A stretch of DNA of 64,000 bases from Candidatus Loosdrechtia aerotolerans (GCA_021646405.1 SOER01000002.1:1-64000), one strand, 5' to 3'. Positions 7,432 to 17,178 are shown, counted from the stretch's first letter. Numbers and translations are program-made. Notes: a model not told the origin generated them from the letters alone.

Positions 7432-8094
7432 ATGGGCAAGCACGAGAGGATTATCCAATATGCATCGCTCTTTACAACGGCGGCGACATTAGGGGTATTT
7501 ATCTCTTTATCCTTTCTTGATGATTTAACTATCGGGAAGACACTGTTTCTCTTTAACCCTCCGCGGATAGACCGGTCAGACCCGGAATTCAAAATTGCAC
7601 ATCTCTGCTATACAGATGTAACTGAAAACCAGTGGAAATATATTGTTATTCATCACAGCGCAACCACAAAAGGCAATGCTGCCCGGTTCGACGATTATCA
7701 CAGGAACAAAAGGGGCTGGAAGTACGGACTTGCCTATCACTTCGTCATTGGAAACGGAACGTTCTCAGGTGATGGTGAAATTGAGGTTGCCGAGAGATGG
7801 AGGAAGCAAATCCACGGGGCCCATACAGCAAATATGGATTGCAACCGGATAGCTATCGGAATATGCCTTGTTGGTGATTTTGAGAATGCAGGTACCCCTA
7901 CCAGTAAGCAACTTGATTCATTGGTTAGATTAACCCATTATCTTTCCGAAAGATATAACATACCTTTATCTAACGTAATATTGCACAGCCAGGTACATCA
8001 GAAAGGTACCGCGTGCCCCGGTAAAAATTTTCCATTTTCGGAATTTAAAACACGTCTTATGCAAAGCGTATCAAATCCGGACAATCGCATCTGA
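7432..8094 (+). CDS. N-acetylmuramoyl-L-alanine amidase (amidase_2/PGRP type)
   Basis: Zinc amidase that cleaves the peptide stem from muramic acid. A membrane segment at residues 15-30 would anchor it facing the periplasm. The catalytic domain (about 65-215) shows the family ligands: first His in VIHHSATTKGNA, the catalytic Tyr in LAYHFVIGNG, second His in ILHSQVHQKG and the Cys/Asp-region ligand in TACPGKNFP. The ribosome site before ATG 7432 is weak. Presence of a peptidoglycan amidase is consistent with a thin peptidoglycan layer. Confidence 0.87.
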   Translation: MGKHERIIQYASLFTTAATLGVFISLSFLDDLTIGKTLFLFNPPRIDRSDPEFKIAHLCYTDVTENQWKYIVIHHSATTKGNAARFDDYHRNKRGWKYGLAYHFVIGNGTFSGDGEIEVAERWRKQIHGAHTANMDCNRIAIGICLVGDFENAGTPTSKQLDSLVRLTHYLSERYNIPLSNVILHSQVHQKGTACPGKNFPFSEFKTRLMQSVSNPDNRI

Positions 8095-8095
8095 T

Positions 8096-8452
8096 TCATC
8101 TATCGTATTTTGTCTGCTCCTTTAGAAGAGTCTTCTTTACGTCTTCTACAGACAGGCCGTAAAGTTTCCCGTACTGCTGCAATCCCTTATCATATTTATA
8201 ACTTCTTACAGCTGCAAGCCCCAAACCTCCTCCCGGGAAATACTCATAAACCATGATAGTCTGCTCTTCTGTATCTACAAGATAGAATGGTTGCCGGTTA
8301 ACAATTGGTACCCCTACTACTCCAAAGACCCGCCTTGCACTGCCATCACCCTGTGCAATAACGTAATTTGGTGTATGTTTAAAAATCACAATTATGAGTA
8401 ATAAGGCAATAATTATAAGTAAAACCGTCTTTACATCATATAATTTGCACAT
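8096..8452 (-). CDS. Hypothetical membrane-anchored protein
   Basis: A 118-residue protein with one N-terminal membrane segment (residues 9-26, a run of L, I and V) followed by a small soluble domain with the pattern FYLVDTEEQTIMVYEY and a C-terminal basic helix. I do not recognise the family. It converges with the amidase gene, the two stop codons being adjacent. Confidence 0.6.
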   Translation of the reverse strand: MCKLYDVKTVLLIIIALLLIIVIFKHTPNYVIAQGDGSARRVFGVVGVPIVNRQPFYLVDTEEQTIMVYEYFPGGGLGLAAVRSYKYDKGLQQYGKLYGLSVEDVKKTLLKEQTKYDR

Positions 8453-8497
8453 ACCATATACTCCATAGCTAATCCTTACAAATAGATTAAGTTAAAA

Positions 8498-9147
8498 ATA
8501 ACTCCCCAGGTTCAGGGTTCAGGGCATATGCATGAACTTAACGCCTTCGGCGGACTTTTACTCAACACACTCCATGGTATAGTTGTTACACCCCGGACAT
8601 CCGACTTTTGGCGTATACCCTATGACAATACATGGTGTTCCTCTCTCGTACAAGAATAAATCTCTTTCATCAAGGATGAGACCCTTCGCTCCACTCAGGG
8701 TGACAGAATACAGGTTGCCATCCTGCAACCCTTCATTTCACTCTGGATGAGATGTCAGCAGGGAATTTGTCATTCTGAACGAAGCGAAGCGGAGTGAAGA
8801 ATCTCAGCAGCGAAGAATCTCGTCTTTTCATGGTGTTAAGAGAGCATCTTATGCTGAACAAATGAAAATTCCTATACAATCAAGCTAAGGAGCCTTTCCT
8901 CACTCTGCTATCAGCTTGCGCACCCTTACGCTCTCTCTACATCAAGAAAAAGTACAGCGCTATTCCGCATGCTATCGTGAATCGCACCCTAAAGGGATGC
9001 GGCTACATTTTGCGGCAACACGTTGCCGAAGGCAACGACAAGTAGCCGCAGGTCTTTAGCCTGCGCACACCCACGATTAAATTCCAGAAAACAGTACAGC
9101 AAAATTCCTTAGCTTGATGCATATGCCCTGAACCTGAGGAAAATTAC
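8498..9147. repeat. Composite MITE-like element C
   Basis: A noncoding stretch of about 650 bp with the family ends: ATAACTCCCCAGGTTCAGGG on the left and, reversed, CCTGAACCTGAGG followed by AAAATTAC on the right. Inside it carries a palindromic module at about 8989-9056 (GGATGCGGCTAC pairing with GTAGCCGCAGG, and GTTGCCGAAGGCAAC) and a GAAGAATCTC/GAGATTCTTC-type module, both of which recur near 30650-30870. No target duplication is visible and there is no open frame of note. Confidence 0.55.
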
Positions 9148-9150
9148 TAA

Positions 9151-11457
9151 TTATCTCTTATTATACCTATTATACAATCGTTCAAAAGTGTTTTCTGCCT
9201 GATCTCTCCTGATAATAATTGTGGGTTTTAAGAGGATTATTAGATTCGATTTTTCATTCGTTTTTCTTGTACGGGAAAACAACCTTTTTATTACCGGTAT
9301 CTTGGACAACAGGGGAATACCTGTTGTTATCGTTTGTCTATCGACATCACCCAGTCCACCTATCATAAGTGTTCCTTTATCGGGCACACATACCGTTACC
9401 GATACCTGAGAAACATTTAGTCTGGGCAATTGAACCGTTTGTGTGGGAGGAATATCAACAACCCCCGCCACTCCGCTTGAAATTTCAGTATCCGGACTAA
9501 CCCCCGTAGTAAAAGTAAACTCATCAATTGCCTCAATTTGAAACACTGATGGGGTTACTTCAAGGTAAATATATTTCCTGTCTGCACTTACAATAGGTCT
9601 GACATCAAAAGTGGTTCCCTCAGGTACTGTGCCGATAACAGGCGTTACAATACCTTCCGAAACAGCTGTACTTTGAACATAATTTCTTGTCTGCACAACT
9701 GCAATATTTCCGCGTTGGGTATTGGAAAGTGTTATTCGCGGAGACGTGAGTATTTCCGAATCCCTGCTCTCCTGAATGGCACGGATAAGTCCCCTTACCA
9801 GATCATCGTTTAAAATAGAATAGTTAATGCTCAGCCCCTGAATCCCTTCATCAAGAAGGCTTCCTGATATATCCTGAGCACCCGTATCTACCTCTACACC
9901 ATCACTAAAAAGCTTCGAGAAATTACTCCCAATATCTTCCAAAAACTCATCAGTAACCGTAACGAAACGGGCCTCTATACTTACCTGAAGGTTTTGTGAA
10001 GCCCTTAAGGAGGTCAGCAGATTTGCAATCTGCTTGTGAACAGATTTTGTGTTAACCACTACCAAATCACCCGGCTGGCCTTGCCTTGCAACGATGCTCC
10101 CTTCGCCCTGACCGGGAATATTAATGCGGCGCATACTGCCATCGGATGTACCACCTACAATACTTGTGCGATATGACCATGATGAAGGGTCGACAGTTGT
10201 TACAATGAGTTCAATCAGGTCAAATACCCGGGCAGAAGGATCCTTTATCTCTCCATCATCCTTTCTCTTCATAGCCATCTGGGTATAAGATGCAGTAATA
10301 TCAAACTCGAGAGGTTCTTTATCCTCAAGATTAATTAAGATATCCCTCACATCATAAACCCGTAGTTCCATTTTTTGTTTATAGATATGCAGAATATCCC
10401 CTTCAACTACATATTCATACCCTTTCGGTAAAATATAGTTCAGAGCGGTTCTTAAAGATACATCCTTAAGTTTTAGCGTAATCGGAACATTACCTGCTTC
10501 CGGTTCAATAATCATATTAATATCTGCCTTCTCTCTTAAGAATGTGACAACGTCTTTTAAAGATGTATCTATAAATTCGAACGAGATAATAGTATTCAGG
10601 GCGTCTTCGATTACATCTGGTAAAGGGCCATCCAGTGGATTGGGATTTATCTGGAGTAACTTCGTCTTTCCTTTTGTCACTTCAAAAATCTCATTTAAAT
10701 GAGGTGGTGTACGCTGTAAGATCTCATTCCATTGTTCCCTTGAGGGATATCTCAGGATATCCTGATAAGGAATGGATAGTTCGGAAATATATTCTCTGTT
10801 CTTCAGTCTTTCCTGGGTATAGATCGTATTTAAATATTCTTTCATACCTGTATGTTTTATATCATCCACTTTTCTCTTTATGTACAACGCTTCTTTATTG
10901 AACGGGTTTCTTTTTAGTATGAGCTCCGCAATTGCAAGGGCATCATCATATCGCTTCTCCTGTACTGCAACAGAAGCATCCCGGATTAAGATCGATGTAT
11001 CCCGTGGTATTCTTTTCTCCGGAGAAGGCTGGTCAGATTTTTTTGGCACTATACCTGCTTCTTCATTACGGGGCTCAGGCCTTTGCCTGTTTTTGTTTTG
11101 TTTATCTTTGCCCTGTATCCCTGTTTTATTTGATGATGCAGCAACCGCCTCCTTCTCTTTTAGAACTTTACCTTTATCAGGTACCTCCTGCGGCACTTTT
11201 TCCCCCGAAATGCGTTGTTTTGATTCTGTTAACAGTTCCCGGATTTGTGTGTTATCCGGTTCCAAAAGGATGGCTAACTCAAGTGCCTCTACAGCTTTTT
11301 GATAATCCTGTAACTCCAGGTGCGTTTTAGCAGACTTGAGATAATAATTATTTATTGCAGAAGACTCCACTGCCAGGACATGGTATGTATGCACATGTGT
11401 TAGAGAAAACACGAAAAGTACCATAAAAATAATAGTGAAAATTGTTCTGTTTCCCAT
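9151..11457 (-). CDS. Secretin (PilQ/GspD family) with N-terminal TPR region
   Basis: A 768-residue outer-membrane pore protein. A signal peptide (residues 7-28) is followed by a TPR-like helical repeat (about 35-70), a charged linker, a second TPR-like piece (about 160-195), an STN/N-type domain (ISFEFIDTSLKDVVTFLREK, about 290) and a C-terminal secretin domain with the hallmark GTLMIGGL and IPLLSKIPVIKRLFS blocks. It is the last gene of a four-gene operon whose other members look like PilM-PilN, PilO and PilP, so it is probably the pilus or type II secretion outer-membrane channel. Confidence 0.88.
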   Translation of the reverse strand: MGNRTIFTIIFMVLFVFSLTHVHTYHVLAVESSAINNYYLKSAKTHLELQDYQKAVEALELAILLEPDNTQIRELLTESKQRISGEKVPQEVPDKGKVLKEKEAVAASSNKTGIQGKDKQNKNRQRPEPRNEEAGIVPKKSDQPSPEKRIPRDTSILIRDASVAVQEKRYDDALAIAELILKRNPFNKEALYIKRKVDDIKHTGMKEYLNTIYTQERLKNREYISELSIPYQDILRYPSREQWNEILQRTPPHLNEIFEVTKGKTKLLQINPNPLDGPLPDVIEDALNTIISFEFIDTSLKDVVTFLREKADINMIIEPEAGNVPITLKLKDVSLRTALNYILPKGYEYVVEGDILHIYKQKMELRVYDVRDILINLEDKEPLEFDITASYTQMAMKRKDDGEIKDPSARVFDLIELIVTTVDPSSWSYRTSIVGGTSDGSMRRINIPGQGEGSIVARQGQPGDLVVVNTKSVHKQIANLLTSLRASQNLQVSIEARFVTVTDEFLEDIGSNFSKLFSDGVEVDTGAQDISGSLLDEGIQGLSINYSILNDDLVRGLIRAIQESRDSEILTSPRITLSNTQRGNIAVVQTRNYVQSTAVSEGIVTPVIGTVPEGTTFDVRPIVSADRKYIYLEVTPSVFQIEAIDEFTFTTGVSPDTEISSGVAGVVDIPPTQTVQLPRLNVSQVSVTVCVPDKGTLMIGGLGDVDRQTITTGIPLLSKIPVIKRLFSRTRKTNEKSNLIILLKPTIIIRRDQAENTFERLYNRYNKR

Positions 11458-11497
11458 ATACCCTTATTATTAAAAGAATATGAAGATTTAATGTGTG

Positions 11498-12295
11498 TTA
11501 TTGTGTTATTGAAGCGTGTATTGTTGGGCGAACGGTAGCAGTATCTGTTCCTAAATTTACCAATTCTCCAATCCATAAGTCATAAGACTTCCCTTCCTTA
11601 TACTCAAATACAATTTTTGAAGCGGTAACCATGTGTGTTTCTTGTATAAGTGAAGTACCCAAAAAGTTACCACCCTCATCCCGAAGAACCTGTGTTTTGG
11701 TAATACTATATGGTTTGCGTGCAGAAGGAACAATTTCTCTTAACTTACAACGGGTAGTAAAATCTACCATTTCTTTTTTTACCGCAGCTTTTTCACCTAT
11801 CGCGCTCCCCTTATGAACAACAAAACTCTTTGTAAACCATGCCTCCTTATATAATTTCCTCACCTGAATTAATGCAAGTTCTGCAGTACCGCCTTTATAG
11901 ATAAATTCAGTCCCCCCCGGAATATCGACATTCAAACGGGGATGGATTTCCGGCTCTTTCGTTAATAAATCCCCGGTTGTAATATCAGGGGTTACTTCTT
12001 TTTTTGAATACTTACTAAAAAGCTGAGACCGTTGTAACAGATTTATACCGGGCGGTGTTGTAAAACGTAATTTTAGTTGTTCTGCATCTCCAAGCTGTAT
12101 ATCCGTTGCCGGCGGTACTTCCGTCTTCAGTCTCCGGCTAATGACATTTGATGATACCCGGGCTTTTGCATCAAGTTCATGTGTTTTTCTGTTTAACGTC
12201 ACAAATGTATGGATTGCCGTATATACCAGATAATATACAGCAAGGCAGAGGATGAATTTTTCAGCATGTTTAAACAGGAAGTTTTTAAAATTCAT
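11498..12295 (-). CDS. Pilus assembly protein, PilP-like by position
   Basis: About 265 residues with one N-terminal membrane segment (KFILCLAVYYLVYTAIHTF) and a periplasmic part rich in beta strands. No firm family motif is visible; the PilP-like role rests on position between a PilO-like gene and the secretin. ATG at 12295 has GAGAAG upstream; a GTG at 12313 is an alternative start. Distances to neighbours are 40-50 bp, so co-transcription is likely. Confidence 0.6.
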   Translation of the reverse strand: MNFKNFLFKHAEKFILCLAVYYLVYTAIHTFVTLNRKTHELDAKARVSSNVISRRLKTEVPPATDIQLGDAEQLKLRFTTPPGINLLQRSQLFSKYSKKEVTPDITTGDLLTKEPEIHPRLNVDIPGGTEFIYKGGTAELALIQVRKLYKEAWFTKSFVVHKGSAIGEKAAVKKEMVDFTTRCKLREIVPSARKPYSITKTQVLRDEGGNFLGTSLIQETHMVTASKIVFEYKEGKSYDLWIGELVNLGTDTATVRPTIHASITQ

Positions 12296-12345
12296 GCTTC
12301 TCGATAAAATCACTTTCTCAGACTTATAAGAGTAACGAAGGCAGG

Positions 12346-13233
12346 CTATGCTTTGTAATCAATGACATATGCATCAACAGTAACATGAATAACCGGAGTT
12401 GATACCGGATCGCTGATATCCTGACCCGGAACATCTCCGTTCTTCAAAGACCGGTCAGGAGTATACACTTTACCCGTACGTACAATCGTAACACCCTCGA
12501 TAACAAATGGAATCTCTGATTTCAAAATCCCGTGCAGCAGAAAATTTATATGGTCTGTTCGCAGTTCTGCTCTGAGGGAAACGGGTATAGCAGTATAGAG
12601 GTGTGCAAAAGACGGATCATAAGAATATGAGGACTCCCGGAACTGAATCTTTTCAAGTCTTACAACTCCAGCATCGTTTACAATACCATGGATAAGCGCC
12701 TCGATAATCCAAAACTTTTTTTGTACAGGTAAAATATCATCCCACGGCGGAATATCAGCCCCCCAATCCCGGAATGGTAAAGCACCTTTATCCAGAATAA
12801 CATTACTCTTCTGGATTTTCTCTAACAGAAGAGCGATTCGCCTTGTATATTCACTCTTCCAGAGTGCCACATCTCCTATTCTGACACCTCCCTTTTCAGG
12901 ATCTTCCGTCATAAAAACAGCCTCCAGCCGGTCATCCATTTCTTTCAGAAAGGAGTTACACTCCTCAATTTCTTTCCTGTAGAGATCAACCTCCCGTTTT
13001 TTTGATTCAATCCATTTCCCGTTATAGAGATCTTTTTTTAAAACATTCCTTTCCAATGCAGTTGATGAGTCCTGTATAGCACTACAACTCTTTGCGTATT
13101 GGTTTGAGAGTGGATAAATACCTATAAAGAACACCAGTATGAGAATGAAAAAAATAATACCAGCGGCTATCCAGAAACCAAACACACCGGTAAATGTATC
13201 CGATAAGGTTTTTTTCAGTTGAGAGAAATCCAT
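12346..13233 (-). CDS. PilO-like inner-membrane protein
   Basis: A 295-residue protein: short cytoplasmic N-terminus, one membrane segment (residues 18-38), a coiled-coil stretch (about 45-105) and a periplasmic alpha/beta domain (about 160-290). This is the architecture of PilO and of type II secretion GspM-like proteins. Its position directly after the PilM-PilN fusion supports that reading. Sequence identity to known PilO cannot be judged by eye. Confidence 0.6.
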   Translation of the reverse strand: MDFSQLKKTLSDTFTGVFGFWIAAGIIFFILILVFFIGIYPLSNQYAKSCSAIQDSSTALERNVLKKDLYNGKWIESKKREVDLYRKEIEECNSFLKEMDDRLEAVFMTEDPEKGGVRIGDVALWKSEYTRRIALLLEKIQKSNVILDKGALPFRDWGADIPPWDDILPVQKKFWIIEALIHGIVNDAGVVRLEKIQFRESSYSYDPSFAHLYTAIPVSLRAELRTDHINFLLHGILKSEIPFVIEGVTIVRTGKVYTPDRSLKNGDVPGQDISDPVSTPVIHVTVDAYVIDYKA

Positions 13234-13289
13234 ACCTTAAATAAAATAATTCCTCTTTTTCAGGAAACCGTTCAAAACACTTTTCACAT

Positions 13290-15053
13290 TCATGACGCTG
13301 AAGTACCCTTTGTTTGGGATAACAATAGTTCTGTTTCAGCCCGCATCTCTTCACGTGTTTTTATAATCCAACGTATCTCAAAACTGATGAATCCTCCTGA
13401 TTCGTCTTCTTGTTCTATTTGACGGCAGGACCCGGGAACAATTTCAACATTTCTAAATGCAGGAACCTTTTGATTGAAAAGGGTCAGGCCTTGAATTGGT
13501 TTTAGAACGCTCTCCTCGATAAATCCCATCCTTGGGTCCTTACTCTCTCCCTTCATCCCCATAAGCAGTATTTTTTGGGGAGGTGCAGGTTTTTTCTGTG
13601 GTGCCGCCTTTTTATTTCGAAAGAATCTCTGTGGTGCTTGTTTGGGTGTCTCTTCAGTTTTTATTGCATCAGCATCTACCCAGGAAGACTGAATACTCGC
13701 TATAAATACCTTATCAGGTATTACAGATACCAGCTTATCCAGTGCTTCTATCCAGAAAAATCTTGAAGAATCAATAGAAGAAGTAACGGCTAGTGCTGAT
13801 TTGTTTGTTTGTGCCTGAGTTTCTGCGCCTTTATACTTCCTTTCGAATTCACGAACATTCTGCAATACCCTTTGATTATCCGTTTCAGTATTGTTCAGAT
13901 ATTTGGTCTGTTCCTGTAATCCGTAATACTGAATACCAAGTGATACCGCTAAACAGCCAAGCGTAGCTACAGCATAAGGTTTCTTCTTCGAGATCTCTGC
14001 CGCCTTAACGAACTCTAACGGTAATAAATTTGTCTGTACCCGCCCTAATCCTACACCCTGAAGCGCAAGTCCCAGAGCGACACCGAAATTTAATATATTC
14101 TCATGAAAATACGCAGGATCAACTTTGCCTGATAATTTTAAATTATTTACGGCTCCGGGAACCCTCACCTCGTAATTGAAATTATTGGATATATATTCCA
14201 CGCAAAGCGGATTTTTAAATACATTTCCCAGCAATACAATGGTTTTAAAATTAACCGCATCTTTTGCCAGCGATTTATAGTACTCCATCGATTTCTGTAT
14301 TTCCTTAACAAGGTCGGTAGTTACTACAGCATGTTGAATACTTCTTAACCAGAGATGCGAACCATCTGCAATAATCAGGTCAGTATTTTCAGCTTCTGCA
14401 TGTATGATAATCGTTGAGCCATCAATATGCTGGTCAAAGGTGGCAAAGTTATAAACGGCAAGAGGAGAGACCTGCAACATCCGGACCCTCTGTTTAAGAG
14501 GGGTAATGTTGGCTAATATATGATCAAGCGTTGCCCTCTTCGATGCAAAAATCCCTATTTCTATCCCCTCCATATCAGGTTTAAACTCAGACAACTGCTG
14601 ATAATCCCATACGATTTCTTTCATATCAAAAGGAATCTGTTGTCTTACCTCATACTGAATAACAGCTTTTAGTTGTCTCTTCTCTGCGGGGGGAACAACG
14701 GTAAATCTGGGTAGTATAAGCTGGCCCGGAACGGAAACCGACAGAGTGTGGAGACTATCAATTCTATGCTTTACCAGGAAGGTCTGTATGGCATCTTTAA
14801 TATGCGTTGACTGTTGAAAACCTGTATTTGGTAAAAGGGAAGAATATTCAATAACCTCTGCCTCATCAATGGATAATGACCCTGATGTTTGTGTAACTTT
14901 CACGGCCTTTAAGGCGTGCCCGCCAATATCTAACCCCCAGGCAGCCTTCTCCTTGCCATACCTGAAAGTCTGTAAGAATTTCAGGGTATGCAGATTAGGC
15001 TTTCTTAATCGTATTGATATGTGTGGTAGTTTTATTCTGGAAAGATATTTCAT
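13290..15053 (-). CDS. pilM: PilM-PilN fusion protein
   Basis: Residues 1-345 form an actin-like PilM domain: WGLDIGGHALKAVKV near 39, VSVPGQLILPRF, and the phosphate-binding NFGVALGLALQGVG near 325. A membrane segment follows at about 365-382 with a coiled-coil (YLNNTETDNQRVLQN) and a periplasmic PilN-like domain to residue 587. In most bacteria PilM (about 350 residues) and PilN (about 200) are separate, so this is a fusion tying the cytoplasmic ring to the inner-membrane platform. First gene of the operon; the ribosome site is weak and a terminator-like hairpin lies 24 bp upstream. Confidence 0.82.
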   Translation of the reverse strand: MKYLSRIKLPHISIRLRKPNLHTLKFLQTFRYGKEKAAWGLDIGGHALKAVKVTQTSGSLSIDEAEVIEYSSLLPNTGFQQSTHIKDAIQTFLVKHRIDSLHTLSVSVPGQLILPRFTVVPPAEKRQLKAVIQYEVRQQIPFDMKEIVWDYQQLSEFKPDMEGIEIGIFASKRATLDHILANITPLKQRVRMLQVSPLAVYNFATFDQHIDGSTIIIHAEAENTDLIIADGSHLWLRSIQHAVVTTDLVKEIQKSMEYYKSLAKDAVNFKTIVLLGNVFKNPLCVEYISNNFNYEVRVPGAVNNLKLSGKVDPAYFHENILNFGVALGLALQGVGLGRVQTNLLPLEFVKAAEISKKKPYAVATLGCLAVSLGIQYYGLQEQTKYLNNTETDNQRVLQNVREFERKYKGAETQAQTNKSALAVTSSIDSSRFFWIEALDKLVSVIPDKVFIASIQSSWVDADAIKTEETPKQAPQRFFRNKKAAPQKKPAPPQKILLMGMKGESKDPRMGFIEESVLKPIQGLTLFNQKVPAFRNVEIVPGSCRQIEQEDESGGFISFEIRWIIKTREEMRAETELLLSQTKGTSAS

Positions 15054-15069
15054 ACTCTATACCGGATAC

Positions 15070-15123
15070 AAAAATAAAGGCCTTATCCCAAAAAAGCATA
15101 ATAAAACATCTTGGGTAAGGCCT
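15070..15123 (-). terminator. Terminator-like hairpin in the leader of the pilM operon
   Basis: AGGCCTTATCCCAA (15078-15091) pairs with TTGGGTAAGGCCT (15111-15123). On the minus strand it is followed by TTTATTTTTG and then, after about 17 nt, by the pilM ATG. It is either an attenuator for the pilus operon or the terminator of an unseen minus-strand transcript. Confidence 0.5.
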
Positions 15124-15390
15124 CTGTCTTTATATTTTCTCGTTTATGGCTCATGTTTGGCAGTAAGGCTATCTTTCTAGCAGTCAGAATAGTTTATCGT
15201 GCTTAAAGACCCTTTCCTTTGCGTCCCCCAATCACTTGGGGTTTGCCCTTTTCATTTTTTACAGAACTATACGCCTGTTTATATAACACTCCTGATAGTA
15301 TATGTCAAATAAAAAATGGTATAGATTGTACAGGAATGATTGCAGTCACGAAAATGCCTTTATCTGTAGATCTTATTTTAACTATCTGAA

Positions 15391-15537
15391 GCAAGACGCA
15401 GAGCGTCCTGGAGCACATTCCAATGCGGAGCGTTGGAACGAGATAATACGGGGACATGGTTTATCCATAGCACCCAAGGTTTTCAGTAAGTTAATGCTTA
15501 TGGCCTTAAACCGGGAACCTTGAACCTGAGGAGTTAC
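15391..15537. repeat. Intergenic repeat D abutting the IS66 element
   Basis: The stretch carries a GAGCGTCC / CATTCCAATGCGGAGCGTTGG repeat motif and ends with AAACCGGGAACCTTGAACCTGAG followed by GAGTTAC, the same right end as element A. A matching left end was not found, so it may be a truncated copy. It lies 22 bp from the left terminus of the IS66-type element. Confidence 0.45.
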
Positions 15538-15559
15538 CAGATTTTTCTGTTTGCAATCC

Positions 15560-17178
15560 GTAACTATTCAGGTACTTTTTGATATAAGACATAAAAAGTG
15601 ATCAAATTCGTTATTTTTTGCTGGATTTAGTAGAGTTATTCACTTAAGGTTTAAGTATGAAAGCTTTAACACCAGAAGAAGCACTGGAAATATATCATGC
15701 TGGCCCGGAAGCGGTTGTAAAAGCTCTCTGTGAGTTAAGCGCTGCTGTTGAGCGTTTAGAGCGTCGAGTCAAAGAACTTGAGAACCAATTAGCTCAAAAT
15801 AGCAGGAATAGCAACAAACCACCGAGCAGTGATGTATTCAACAGACCCAAGAGTTTGCGGCCAAAGAGCAAACGAAAACCAGGAGGCCAGAAAGGACATC
15901 CCGGTCAAACACTCCAGATAGTTGAAAATCCTGACCACATTACCTGGCACAAGGTTGATAAAAAGTGCAGTTGTGGACACGTTTTGAAAGACCAAACAGT
16001 TCAGACTTACAGACGTCGTCAGGTTTTTGATATCCCCCCAATTAAAGTACAGGTAACTGAACACAGGGCTGAAGTGAAAACTTGTCCTCAGTGTGGTCTG
16101 ACACATAAGGCACCATTTCCAGAAGAGGTAGCAGCACCAGTACAATATGGATCAAACTTGAAAGCCATAGCCGTTTATTTAAGGGGGTACCAACTTCTGC
16201 CTTCCCAGAGGACTGCTGAGTTATTTGAGGATTTATTCTCTTGTCCAATCAGTGAAGGGGTATTGGATAGTATTCTCAAAGAAAGTTCAGCACATCTGGA
16301 AGAACCGGTTGAAAGAATTAAAGAGCAACTGAAAGTCTCATCATCAGTAAATTTTGATGAAACAAGCATATCCTCTAATGGGGATACGCATTGGTTACAT
16401 ACTGCCAGCACCAAAGAGCTCACTTATTATTCAATTCATCAAAGACGTGGCCAGGAAGCTATGAACGATATTGGAATATTGCCCGAATTTCAGGGAACGG
16501 CCATCCATGACAATTTGAGTGCCTATTTTACCTACAAGCAATGCCGTCATGGTTTATGCAATGCTCATCACTTAAGAGAACTTGTCTTTATCAAAGAGAA
16601 CTATGATCAGTCCTGGGCCGGTGAGATGATCAAATGTTTGTTAAAGATGAAACACAAGAGCGAAAAAGCCAGAGAAGCAAATCAAAGGCAATTGAGCCAG
16701 AGGCAAATCAAGTATTTTGAGAGACGCTATCAATCGATTGTTGAAAAAGGCTATAAAGCGAATCCACTCAGAGATCCTCTCGGTGGAGGGAACAAGCGGG
16801 GAAGACCCAAAAAAGGTAAGGCCAGATGTTTGGTAGAACGATTTGATATCCATCGTCAAAAAGTCTTGGCCTTCATGTATGACTTCAATGTCCCTTTTGA
16901 TAATAACCTGGCCGAACGGGATATCCGAATGGCCAAGTTGAAGCAAAAGATCTCAGGCACATTTCGTAGTGAAGAGATGGCTCATGACTTTTGTCGAATC
17001 CGCAGTTTTATCTCCACTGTTCGTAAACAATCCCGAAAGGTCATAGAAGCCATTGGAACCATATTTAGCGGTTCGCCATTAATCCCGGTTCATGGATAAA
17101 CGTGTCAAAGAACAAGAGACTTACCTAAAAATTTACTCGCTATTTATGCTGTTTTTGTGAAACTACCTGAGTAGTTAC
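15560..17178 (+). mobile_element. IS66-family insertion sequence (single-ORF type)
   Basis: Terminal inverted repeats are GTAACTATTCAGGTAC (left, 15560) and, on the other strand, GTAACTACTCAGGTAG (right, ending 17178); both start with GTAA, as in IS66 elements. The only gene is the DDE transposase, and no tnpA/tnpB-type helper genes are present. The flanking 8-mers (tgcaatcc and gatataaa) differ, so there is no target duplication; this suggests rearrangement after insertion. Confidence 0.82.
15657..17099 (+). CDS. tnpC: IS66-family transposase
   Basis: A 480-residue DDE transposase. In order: N-terminal leucine-zipper-like helix (LSAAVERLERRVKELENQ, about 27-44), a basic linker rich in Pro and Ser (PPSSD, KRKPGGQKGHPGQ), a zinc-binding domain with CSCGHVLKD and CPQCGLTHK (about 108-155), then the catalytic core with the first Asp in VNFDETSIS, the second in AIHDNLSAYF with the downstream CNAHHLRE, and the final Glu in NNLAERDIRMAK. 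The frame is intact, so it may be active and may mobilise the GTAAYTAYTCAGG-ended elements of this window in trans. Confidence 0.93.
   Translation: MKALTPEEALEIYHAGPEAVVKALCELSAAVERLERRVKELENQLAQNSRNSNKPPSSDVFNRPKSLRPKSKRKPGGQKGHPGQTLQIVENPDHITWHKVDKKCSCGHVLKDQTVQTYRRRQVFDIPPIKVQVTEHRAEVKTCPQCGLTHKAPFPEEVAAPVQYGSNLKAIAVYLRGYQLLPSQRTAELFEDLFSCPISEGVLDSILKESSAHLEEPVERIKEQLKVSSSVNFDETSISSNGDTHWLHTASTKELTYYSIHQRRGQEAMNDIGILPEFQGTAIHDNLSAYFTYKQCRHGLCNAHHLRELVFIKENYDQSWAGEMIKCLLKMKHKSEKAREANQRQLSQRQIKYFERRYQSIVEKGYKANPLRDPLGGGNKRGRPKKGKARCLVERFDIHRQKVLAFMYDFNVPFDNNLAERDIRMAKLKQKISGTFRSEEMAHDFCRIRSFISTVRKQSRKVIEAIGTIFSGSPLIPVHG

Noticed and set aside
15302-15523. 73-residue plus-strand frame
   Set aside because: It runs through intergenic repeat D and ends in the conserved element terminus; no ribosome site and no protein-like conservation expected.
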